Shown piece by piece: positions 7,203 to 13,723 of a stretch of 36,139 nt of DNA. The notes beneath the pieces are model-generated. The model made no database searches, was not told where the DNA came from, and was given only the letters and a program-made list of their open reading frames with translations. Origin of the DNA: an uncultured Bacteroidales bacterium (GTDB lineage Bacteria > Bacteroidota > Bacteroidia > Bacteroidales > Paludibacteraceae). The stretch is taken from NCBI GenBank assembly GCA_944321745.1, contig CALUML010000009.1, forward strand, positions 1 to 36,139, read 5' to 3'. Both the position numbers and the translations under genes were made by a program. Every line of letters begins with the position of its first letter. Position 1 is the first letter of the stretch.

Positions 7203-8162
7203 ATGGACAAATGTTATGCTGCCATTGATATAGGTTCCAATGCCGTGCGCCTGCTTATCAAGAAGCGGGAGGGCGATGCGGAACAGGAAGCTCGGTTGTG
7301 CAAGGAGCTGCTGTTGCGCGTACCGTTGCGGCTGGGTTTCGACGTGTTTGCCGGGGGCGAGATTTCCGAAGACAAGGCTATTGACCTGCGTCGGCTGATG
7401 AAGGCGTATCGCCAGTTGATGAAGATATACGAGGTGACCAACTACCGGGCTTGTGCCACGTCGGCTATGCGTGAGGCCAAGAACGGCAAGGCGTTGTTGA
7501 AAAAAATATTGAAGGATACGGGTATCGAGATTGAAATCATCAGCGGGCGCGAGGAGGCTTTGCTTATTTACAACAACCACATAGAGTGCATGGAAGACCG
7601 CACCGGTAATTATCTTTATGTGGACGTGGGAGGGGGCAGCACGGAGATAAACCTGTTAAAGGAAGGCAAACTGATACAATCCATGTCCTACAACATCGGC
7701 ACGGTACGCATGTTGACAGGCAAGGTGAAGGAAGCCACGTGGCAACGGTTGCGCACCGACTTGGAAGGCTTGGTGGCCGGGCTGGGGCCGGTCAACATCA
7801 TCGGTTCGGGGGGCAACATCAATAAACTGTACCGCCTGACGGATAAAGCCGACCGCCGCAAGAAGCTGCTGCCCGTGTCCTCGTTGCAAGCCATGTATGA
7901 CGAAATGAAGCCTTTGAGCGTGGAACAGCGTATGGAGCGTTTCGGACTGAAGCCCGACCGCGCGGATGTCATCATTCCCGCAGCCGAGATATTCCTGACG
8001 ATTGCAGGCATTGTGCATGCTGCCGATATCCATGTGCCGGTCATCGGCTTGGCCGACGGCATTGTGGACAGTCTTTATGCAAAGGATCTGGAAAGGGAAG
8101 GCAAGTCGAAATCCGTCGGAATCGGTTCAAAACTTTCGCAGGATTCGGTGAGCGAGGCGTAG
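7203..8162 (+). CDS. ppx: Ppx/GppA-family exopolyphosphatase
   Basis: 319 residues with the ASKHA-fold motifs of the family: first phosphate loop AAIDIGSNAVRLLI (about 6-19), CATSAMREAKNG, IISGREEALLIY, second phosphate loop YLYVDVGGGSTEINLL and IGSGGNINKLY. It has only the two-domain catalytic core, without the C-terminal HD-type extension of long E. coli Ppx, as is usual in Bacteroidota. It should release phosphate from polyphosphate ends; a (p)ppGpp phosphatase role cannot be excluded. ATG 7203 is chosen because the protein then begins directly at the first strand. An in-frame GTG at 7152 would add sequence with no similarity. Its 3' end overlaps the convergent LpxH-like gene by 88 bp. Confidence 0.9.
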   Translation: MDKCYAAIDIGSNAVRLLIKKREGDAEQEARLCKELLLRVPLRLGFDVFAGGEISEDKAIDLRRLMKAYRQLMKIYEVTNYRACATSAMREAKNGKALLKKILKDTGIEIEIISGREEALLIYNNHIECMEDRTGNYLYVDVGGGSTEINLLKEGKLIQSMSYNIGTVRMLTGKVKEATWQRLRTDLEGLVAGLGPVNIIGSGGNINKLYRLTDKADRRKKLLPVSSLQAMYDEMKPLSVEQRMERFGLKPDRADVIIPAAEIFLTIAGIVHAADIHVPVIGLADGIVDSLYAKDLEREGKSKSVGIGSKLSQDSVSEA

Positions 8163-8893
8163 CGGCAGAGGTGCCATGCGCCGGTTTCATCTTCGCCCAG
8201 TGCGGTGAGCGACTCCACCCAGTCGCCCGAGTTCAGGTAATCCACATTGCCGTACCGGCTGATTTCAGCCCGGTGGATATGCCCGCAAATGACCCCGTCG
8301 CACTGTTTTTCCCGGGCCAAGCTGGCTAGGCGTTGACTGAACGCGCTCATGCCCGACACCGACTTCTTCGCCTGGTCTTTTAACTTGCGGGAAATGGAGT
8401 AATAGGGTTTCCCCATGTAGGCACGCCACTGGTTGTACCGGTCGTTTAGCCAAAGCAGGCCGTTATATGCCACGTCGCCCAATTTCGAGAGCCATACATG
8501 CCGGGAGGTGACCTCGTCGAGCGTGTCGCCGTGCAGCACGTAATAGCGTTTCCCGTCGGGGGCGGTGTGTATGTAGTCCTTTACTATCTGGATGTTTCCA
8601 AAGGAGAAAGGGGCAATCCGTTGCAGGAAGTCGTCGTGGTTGCCTTTCACATAGACAATGCGCACGGTGTGTTGCATGTCGAGCAGTAGCCGGATGAACT
8701 CGGTGTGCCGGGTTTTCCATTTATCTTTGCGTCCTCTCATCAAGTTCCATCCGTCGATGATGTCTCCACACAATATCAAGGTGTCGCAGGTGTGGAGCGA
8801 TAGGAATCGTGTCACTTCTTCCACTTTCGACCAGCGCATTCCCAAGTGGATATCCGACAGGACAAGGGTGCGGTAATGTTTCTTGGTGTCCAT
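8075..8893 (-). CDS. LpxH-like metallophosphoesterase
   Basis: 272 residues of the calcineurin-like fold with all metal motifs in order: LVLSDIHLGMRW, LILCGDIIDGWN, VYVKGNHDDFL, YYVLHGDTLDE and VICGHIHRAEI. Bacteroidota proteins of this type are annotated as UDP-2,3-diacylglucosamine pyrophosphatases (lipid A step after LpxD/LpxB precursors), which fits; another phosphoesterase substrate is possible. ATG 8893 is chosen because upstream codons in the frame run through a palindromic repeat and promoter. A Pho-box-like array with a -7 box precedes it. The tail (about 29 codons) overlaps the 3' end of ppx on the other strand. Confidence 0.85.
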   Translation of the reverse strand: MDTKKHYRTLVLSDIHLGMRWSKVEEVTRFLSLHTCDTLILCGDIIDGWNLMRGRKDKWKTRHTEFIRLLLDMQHTVRIVYVKGNHDDFLQRIAPFSFGNIQIVKDYIHTAPDGKRYYVLHGDTLDEVTSRHVWLSKLGDVAYNGLLWLNDRYNQWRAYMGKPYYSISRKLKDQAKKSVSGMSAFSQRLASLAREKQCDGVICGHIHRAEISRYGNVDYLNSGDWVESLTALGEDETGAWHLCRYASLTESCESFEPIPTDFDLPSLSRSFA

Positions 8894-8911
8894 AGGCAGG
8901 TTTGTTGGACA

Positions 8912-8967
8912 CAAAGCAACGCAAATATTGCGACAATATTGTTCCAAAATGGTTAAGTTAAGGTTAC
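8912..8967 (-). promoter_or_regulatory. Pho-box-like array and -7 box of the LpxH-like gene
   Basis: On the minus strand GTAAC starts at 8967, TTAAC at 8956, GGAAC at 8945 and a weak GTCGC at 8934, all 11 bp apart. A near-consensus -7 box, TTGCTTTG (8919-8912), begins 15 bp after the start of the fourth repeat, the same geometry as at 4459-4516. AATATTTG (8929-8922) is an alternative -7. Binding by the neighbouring response regulator is inferred. Confidence 0.45.
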
Positions 8968-8990
8968 GGCGACGGGTGGCGGGTGTTATC

Positions 8991-9161
8991 CCCAATCGGT
9001 CATTAGACTTTGTCTGATTTCTGTTCTTGTGGCGAGCGGTTTTTGGTGGCTTTTCTCGAAGGCATAGCGGGCTATGCCGAGAGAAAAGGCGGCAAAAAAC
9101 GCCGTCACAAGACGGAAAGCGGGCAAAGACATCCACAGAATGGTCTAATGACCGATTTGGG
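8991..9161. repeat. 171-bp foldback element between kinase and LpxH-like genes
   Basis: Ends 8991-9008 (CCCAATCGGTCATTAGAC) and 9143-9161 are inverted copies with one gap. Nested inverted segments continue inward: CTTTTCTC 9050-9057 with GAGAAAAG 9081-9088, and GGCATAGC 9061-9068 with GCTATGCC 9071-9078 around a 2-nt loop. The whole stretch could fold into one long imperfect hairpin. It starts 1 bp beyond the kinase stop codon, so it may terminate or stabilise that transcript, or be a palindromic mobile element. Confidence 0.7.
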
Positions 9162-9162
9162 A

Positions 9163-10893
9163 TTATTTTTTCAAGGTGAACAGGAATTGCAGGCCGCCCT
9201 TTACGTGGATTCGGGCCTCGATGCGTCCTTTGTGGAACAGCACCGCATTGCGCACGATGGAAAGCCCCAGCCCCGAGCCCCCGGCATCGCGGGTGCGGCC
9301 GGAATCAACCCGGTAGAAGCGTTCGAAGATGCGGCTCAAGTGTTCGGGAGCCACACCCCGCCCTGTGTCGTAATAGGAGAAATAATGGAACTCGTCGTCC
9401 TCCAGGTAGTGGTTGATGTGTATTTCGATGTGGTCGCCCCCGTACTTGATGGAGTTGTCCATCATGTTGCGGAAGATGGAGTAGAGCAGCGACGGGTTGC
9501 CCATGACGCACACGTCCGGCTCCACGGAAACGGAGGTTGTGATGTGGTGCCGCTCCAGCTTGTCCGCCAGGTCGAATACCAGCCCGCTGATCAGCGGCTC
9601 CATCGGCACACTCTCCATCCGGAACAGCGAGGGCGCTTCCTCTATCTTGCTTATCAAGCTCACGTCGTCAATCAGTTCGGACAGGCGTTCCGATTGCAGG
9701 AAGGCACGTTCGATGAACTGCCGCTGCTTGTCGGGTGGCACTTTGCCGTCCTGCAACGACTCCAGGTAGGCGTGTATGCTGGTCACAGGCGTGCGCAGCT
9801 CGTGGGCGATGTTGCTGGTCATCTGCTGTTTCAGTTGGCGGGTCTGCTCCATTTCGGTGATGTCGTGCAGGGTGATTTCGAAGCTGCCGTCATCGAATGC
9901 CACCGCCTGTATGGCAAACACCTTCTCGTCCCGCTGCACGTTATAGGCCAACTGGTTGCTCTTGCGTTCGGATGAATTGATGAACTCGGCCACCGGCTTG
10001 AACTCCCGGTATTGGGGCAGGGCGTTCACGTCCACCGATTCGCTTTCGCCCAGTACCAGGTTGAGGTAGTACATGAAATGCGTGTTGACGTACACCTTCT
10101 CGAACGCGGGTGTGAAAATGCCGATGCCTTTCTCTGAATACTGGAAATGCAGCAGCAACTTTTCCTGCTCCATGGCGAAGCGGCGGTTGCTCTCCTCCTT
10201 CTGTCGGAAGATATCCATGATTTCCCGCCCTATTTCGCCCAGTTCGTCGTCGGGGAATGAGATGTTGTCGGGCAGGCGGTCGTTGCGCTTTACCTGGGTA
10301 GTGAAGTCTTTCAGATGCAGGATGGAGCTTTGGAAACGTTCCGCCACGTAGTTCATCACCACGAACACGATGGCAAACAGCAGCACGATGATGTAGATGA
10401 AATGTTGCTCGGCGGCCAGCAGGTTCTTCGTTTCCCGGTTATAAGGCAGGGCTACCCGGATGAAGTACCCCTCGTAGTGCTTGGCGTAGTACACATACTC
10501 CTGCCCCGTGGAAGCCGAGCGGCGGATGTGCACGCCGTGCGATTGTGCTAGTGCGTCCAGGATTTCGGGGCGGTCGAGATGGTTCTCCGCAAGTTCATAG
10601 TCCGAGATATCCTTGTCGTACATCACTTCCCCCCGGTCGTTTATCAGCGAGATGCGCACCTTGTCGAGCAGGAACAGGTCGAAGTCTTTCAGTTGTTCGA
10701 ACGAAGTGGAGTCCAGCCTGTTCAGGCGGATGTATTTGTGGGTAATCTCCACGTAATCCTCCAGCACGTTTTCTATCGCTTCCAGCCGCAACTGCCTTTC
10801 ATTGCGCTGTTGCAGGATAATGATGAGCACCGTGAAGGCGGTGAACAACAGGAGAAAATACAGGAACAGGCGTTGCTTGTAGGAGAGTTTCAT
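9163..10893 (-). CDS. PhoR-like sensor histidine kinase
   Basis: 576 residues. A transmembrane helix at about 8-27 and another at about 168-187 enclose a periplasmic sensor domain of about 140 residues. A HAMP-like or linker region and a PAS-like region (FAIQAVAFDDGSFEITLHDI) follow. The H-box SNIAHELRTPVTSI has the phosphorylated His at about residue 364. The ATPase boxes are N (NMMDNSIKYGG), G1 (DTGRGVAPEHL), F (IFERFYRV) and G2 (GGSGLGLSIV). This is the PhoR/RprX-type kinase common in Bacteroidota. It follows its response regulator after 150 bp on the same strand. Phosphate sensing is inferred from the polyphosphate genes nearby and the 11-bp arrays; no pst or phoU genes are in view. Confidence 0.9.
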   Translation of the reverse strand: MKLSYKQRLFLYFLLLFTAFTVLIIILQQRNERQLRLEAIENVLEDYVEITHKYIRLNRLDSTSFEQLKDFDLFLLDKVRISLINDRGEVMYDKDISDYELAENHLDRPEILDALAQSHGVHIRRSASTGQEYVYYAKHYEGYFIRVALPYNRETKNLLAAEQHFIYIIVLLFAIVFVVMNYVAERFQSSILHLKDFTTQVKRNDRLPDNISFPDDELGEIGREIMDIFRQKEESNRRFAMEQEKLLLHFQYSEKGIGIFTPAFEKVYVNTHFMYYLNLVLGESESVDVNALPQYREFKPVAEFINSSERKSNQLAYNVQRDEKVFAIQAVAFDDGSFEITLHDITEMEQTRQLKQQMTSNIAHELRTPVTSIHAYLESLQDGKVPPDKQRQFIERAFLQSERLSELIDDVSLISKIEEAPSLFRMESVPMEPLISGLVFDLADKLERHHITTSVSVEPDVCVMGNPSLLYSIFRNMMDNSIKYGGDHIEIHINHYLEDDEFHYFSYYDTGRGVAPEHLSRIFERFYRVDSGRTRDAGGSGLGLSIVRNAVLFHKGRIEARIHVKGGLQFLFTLKK

Positions 10894-10896
10894 GTT

Positions 10897-11043
10897 TTAA
10901 TTTGCTAATATGCAAATGTGATAATGTGCAAATGTGCAAATATGTGGATGGGCCAATGTACTCATGCAAGGGCGGTGCGCATTAAAGGGAAGCTTTTGCG
11001 CATTTTTGCTATTTGCACATTAGCATATTTGCACATTCCTTAA
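10897..11043. repeat. Intergenic AATGTGCAAAT repeats between regulator and kinase genes
   Basis: The gap is filled with variants of GCAAATGTG. Forward copies such as ATGTGCAAATGTGCAAATATG lie at about 10924-10954, and inverted copies (TTTGCACATTAGCATATTTG) at about 11012-11035, flanking an unrelated centre. The two blocks could pair in mRNA and uncouple kinase from regulator expression. No gene is seen. Confidence 0.6.
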
Positions 11044-11739
11044 TTACCATTTGAATGTGTATCCGTAGCCCGTACGGTTCACGATGCACTTGCCGTAAGG
11101 CCCCAGCTTCTTGCGCAGGCGGGTAATGTGCACATCCACGGTGCGGTCTACCACCACCAATCCCTGTTCTTTCCACACCCGCGCCAGGATATCCTCACGG
11201 GAGAATATCGAGCCTTCATTCTGCACGAACAAGGCCAGGATGTCGAACTCAGTCTTGGTCAGGTCCACATTGGTGCCGTCCACCGACAGCGTCTTGTGGT
11301 CGAAGTCCACCGCCAGTCCATCGTGGCGGTACAGGTGGTCGGCCGGTTGCACGGGGGCAGCCTGCAGCGTGCGCTTCAGCACCGTCTTCACCCGGGCTAC
11401 CACCTCCTTGATGGAGAAGGGTTTGGAGATGTAGTCATCGCCGCCCAGGGAGAAGCCCGTGAGCATGTCGTTCTCCGTGTTTTTGGCTGTGAGGAAGATT
11501 ATGGGTACATTGTTGCCTTCCTTGCGTAGCTGCCCGGCCAGCTTGAAGCCCGACATGCCGCCCAGCATCACGTCGAGCAGGATGAGCTTGTGTTCGGGGG
11601 TGAGCACTTGCAGGGCTTCTTCGGCCGAGGCGGCAAGGTCGACCTTGTAGCCTTCGTATTCCAAGTTGAACTGCAGGATTTCGCGGATGTCAATTTCATC
11701 GTCCACGATGAGGATGGAAATGGGGTTGTCGGTAGCCAT
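11044..11739 (-). CDS. OmpR/PhoB-family response regulator
   Basis: 231 residues. Receiver domain at about 7-120 with acidic pocket VDDE (12-15), phosphoacceptor D56 (LILLDVMLGG), T in FLTAKN and K in YISKPFS. The C-terminal winged helix at about 140-230 includes LTKTEFDILALF, REDILARVWKE, VDRTVDVHITRLRKKLG and RTGYGYTF. It is paired with the histidine kinase downstream. A TATATTTG -7 box and an 11-bp-phased array (11791-11834) lie upstream, suggesting autoregulation. By family and context I call it PhoB-like; RprY-like would be an equally acceptable label. Confidence 0.92.
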   Translation of the reverse strand: MATDNPISILIVDDEIDIREILQFNLEYEGYKVDLAASAEEALQVLTPEHKLILLDVMLGGMSGFKLAGQLRKEGNNVPIIFLTAKNTENDMLTGFSLGGDDYISKPFSIKEVVARVKTVLKRTLQAAPVQPADHLYRHDGLAVDFDHKTLSVDGTNVDLTKTEFDILALFVQNEGSIFSREDILARVWKEQGLVVVDRTVDVHITRLRKKLGPYGKCIVNRTGYGYTFKW

Positions 11740-11756
11740 AAGTCGAATTTATGCAG

Positions 11757-11764
11757 CAAATATA
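11757..11764 (-). promoter_or_regulatory. -7 box of the response regulator gene
   Basis: On the minus strand this reads TATATTTG, an exact TAnnTTTG match, 25 bp before the ATG at 11739. Confidence 0.6.
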
Positions 11765-11790
11765 CGGGAATTTTACAGAAACGCAATATC

Positions 11791-11834
11791 CTCAACCATT
11801 CCTCAATAAAAATGTAACCATATCTTAACAGACC
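11791..11834 (+). promoter_or_regulatory. 11-bp-phased repeat array upstream of the response regulator
   Basis: TCAAC (11792), TCAAT (11803), GTAAC (11814) and TTAAC (11825) lie exactly 11 bp apart on the plus strand. The core resembles the arrays at 4459 and 8930, but here the repeats point away from the regulated (minus-strand) gene and lie 28 bp or more upstream of the -7 box. Autoregulation, either activating or repressing, is inferred. Confidence 0.42.
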
Positions 11835-11875
11835 GGGCGGCCTTTTCCCAGCAAGATTCTTCTTTTTCTGCCCGC

Positions 11876-11915
11876 GGGAAACGGGAAAACATCTGCGCAC
11901 AAATTGGAAAATGGA
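11876..11915. repeat. Copy of the GGAAAACATC..GCGCAC repeat
   Basis: GGGAAAACATCTGCGCACAA followed by ATTGGAAAATGG matches the unit at 4298-4317. Two units about 22 bp apart are visible. Relates this intergenic region to the larger array at 4137-4340. Confidence 0.55.
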
Positions 11916-11953
11916 ACGGCATGCATCCCTGGCTGCGCTTTCTTCCGGCGGCA

Positions 11954-11998
11954 AACGCAAAGGGCTGAGCCCGTCAATCGGACTCAGCCCTTTGCGTT
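11954..11998. terminator. Strong symmetrical hairpin downstream of galM
   Basis: Perfect 16-bp arms AACGCAAAGGGCTGAG (11954-11969) and its reverse complement (11983-11998), with three more pairs inside after one mismatch. It lies 76 bp beyond the galM stop. No T-run follows on the minus strand, so termination is a guess. A related AACGCAAAGGGC stretch occurs at about 2898-2909, so it may be a repeat. Confidence 0.5.
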
Positions 11999-12073
11999 GA
12001 AACTGCACGGAGGCTTGTAAGGCGGCTTCGGGTCTCACCCCCCCGTGCCGCTCTGTGTGCAACGCCTTCGCGC

Positions 12074-13204
12074 CTATTTCGTATAGAACTTGTAAATGCA
12101 AGTCTGCGTATAGGTTTCACCCGGGTTCAGCTGGGTAGAGGGGAAGTTGGGGTGGTTGGGGCTGTCGGGGAACTTCTGCGTTTCGAGCGCGAGGGCTTCG
12201 CGGAAGTTCTGCGTGCGACCATATTTACCCGTCACTTTCCCGTCGAAGAAGTTGCCGGTGTAGAACTGCACGCCCGGCTGGTCGCTCCACACTTCCATCA
12301 CACGGCCCGATGCGGGTTCTTCCACGGTGGCCACCCATTCCACCTCGTTGGCCGTCTTGCGGTCTACCACCCAGTTGTGGTCGTAGCCGCGGGCGTTCTT
12401 TAGCTGCTGGTTGTCGGCATCGATACGTTCGCCGATGGCGTGCGGCGTGCGGAAGTCAAACGGCGTGCCTTCCACCGGGGCAATCTCGCCTGTGGGTATC
12501 AGCACGCTGTCCACCGGTGTGATGTGGCTGGCGTTGAGGGTCACCACGTGATCCAGGATGGTGCCGTTGCCTTCCCCTTTCAGGTTGAACAGGCCGTGGT
12601 GCGACAGGTTCACCACCGTGGGCTTGTCCGTGGTGGCTTCGTAGTGTATCTTGAATTCGTTCTGCGGGGTGAGCGTGTAGGTCATCCGCACCGTCAGGTT
12701 GCCGGGGAAGCCGTCCGTGCCGTCGGGCGACACGTAAGACATCTTGATTTCGTTATCCGTCACTTCGTCCACGTTCCAGGCCACCATGTCCAGCCCCGTC
12801 AGCCCGCCGTGCAGCGTCTGGCCGTTGTTGTTGAGGGGCAGTTGGTAGGTCACGCCGTCGAGCATGAACTGCCCCCGCGCGATGCGGTTGGCGTAACGAC
12901 CCACCACCGGACCGAGGTAACGTTCGCCCGGATTGTGCAAGTAGCTGTCGATGTTGTTGAAGCCGAGCACCACGTCCTCATACTTTCCGGTCTTGTCGGG
13001 CGCGAAGAGGGACACTACCCGTCCGCCCAGGTTGGTCACCTGCATGTAAAGCCCGTTGCCCGACTCCAGGGTGTACAAGGCTACCGGTTTGTTGTCTACT
13101 TCCGTTGAAAATGCCGACGCGTCGAGCAAAGCAGGCTTGTCGGTCTTCGTGCCACATGCCGCCAGGCAGCACAAGGCACCGAATAGGATGGCTGTTTTCT
13201 TCAT
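12074..13204 (-). CDS. galM: Aldose 1-epimerase (mutarotase), lipoprotein
   Basis: 376 residues. The N-terminus is a lipoprotein signal (MKKTAILFGALCCLAAC, lipobox ending at C17), so the enzyme is probably anchored in the envelope, as with many Bacteroidota mutarotases that act on sugars before or during uptake. Family motifs: YLGPVVGRYANRIARGQF, NGQTLHGG with the conserved His, NLSHHGLFNLKG with the catalytic-acid His region, and ALETQKFPDSPNHPNFPST carrying the catalytic-base Glu and the usual C-terminal signature. It interconverts alpha and beta anomers of aldohexoses. A perfect -7 box lies 42 bp upstream. No sugar-utilisation cluster is adjacent. Confidence 0.92.
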   Translation of the reverse strand: MKKTAILFGALCCLAACGTKTDKPALLDASAFSTEVDNKPVALYTLESGNGLYMQVTNLGGRVVSLFAPDKTGKYEDVVLGFNNIDSYLHNPGERYLGPVVGRYANRIARGQFMLDGVTYQLPLNNNGQTLHGGLTGLDMVAWNVDEVTDNEIKMSYVSPDGTDGFPGNLTVRMTYTLTPQNEFKIHYEATTDKPTVVNLSHHGLFNLKGEGNGTILDHVVTLNASHITPVDSVLIPTGEIAPVEGTPFDFRTPHAIGERIDADNQQLKNARGYDHNWVVDRKTANEVEWVATVEEPASGRVMEVWSDQPGVQFYTGNFFDGKVTGKYGRTQNFREALALETQKFPDSPNHPNFPSTQLNPGETYTQTCIYKFYTK

Positions 13205-13245
13205 TTCTTTAAATAAATGGGATTGTATAAAAAAAGATTTGCATG

Positions 13246-13253
13246 CAAAGGTA
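13246..13253 (-). promoter_or_regulatory. -7 box of galM
   Basis: Reads TACCTTTG on the minus strand, an exact TAnnTTTG match, 42 bp before the ATG at 13204. Confidence 0.6.
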
Positions 13254-13299
13254 ATGCTTTTTCCCGCAGGTTGGCGCGGGCAGGGCGCAGAATTGATGT

Positions 13300-13674
13300 T
13301 TATCGTTGTTTCAGTTTGCCCATGAACCGTTCCACGTCCACGGCGAAACGTTCGTGCGTGCCTTCGCCCACGATGTCGCCAGCCTCGTTGGTGGCCTGGA
13401 GTGCGAAGGTGTACTTGCGCCCCTCGTGCTGTGTCAGTTCGGCGCGGCAGTGGATGGTTTCGCCCACGGCACTCGCCCGCAGATGGCGCAGATTCATGGA
13501 CGTGCCCACCGTGGTTGTGCCGTCGGGCAAGTCGTGCACCAGTTTCATGGCCGTGTTTTCCAAAAAGGCTACCAACGCCGGTGTGGCCAGCACCGGCAGC
13601 GTGCCAGATCCCATCGTTTGGGCGGTGAGGCCGTCCGTCACCAGCATGTCTTGTGTCAATACGTTTTGTTCCAT
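13300..13674 (-). CDS. Hot-dog-fold thioesterase (FlK-like)
   Basis: 124 residues, a single hot-dog domain related to fluoroacetyl-CoA thioesterase FlK and a large group of uncharacterised bacterial thioesterases. The segment VLATPALVAFLENTAMKLV carries the Thr and Glu expected in the active site, and MNLRHLRASAVGETIHCRAE carries the His; a strand TFALQATNEAGDIVGEGTHERF closes the sheet. The acyl-CoA substrate is unknown; the family name does not imply fluoroacetate use. It lies 49 bp downstream of topB and 95 bp upstream of galM, which has its own promoter. No -7 box is obvious in front of it, so it may be read through from topB. Confidence 0.85.
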   Translation of the reverse strand: MEQNVLTQDMLVTDGLTAQTMGSGTLPVLATPALVAFLENTAMKLVHDLPDGTTTVGTSMNLRHLRASAVGETIHCRAELTQHEGRKYTFALQATNEAGDIVGEGTHERFAVDVERFMGKLKQR

Positions 13675-13723
13675 ATTAATATTTAATATATTTATGATGT
13701 AGCGGGTAGTTAATCACTAATCA

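Noticed and set aside
8990..9161. Insertion sequence remnant with transposase
   Set aside because: There are inverted ends but no transposase-like frame; the interior is itself palindromic.
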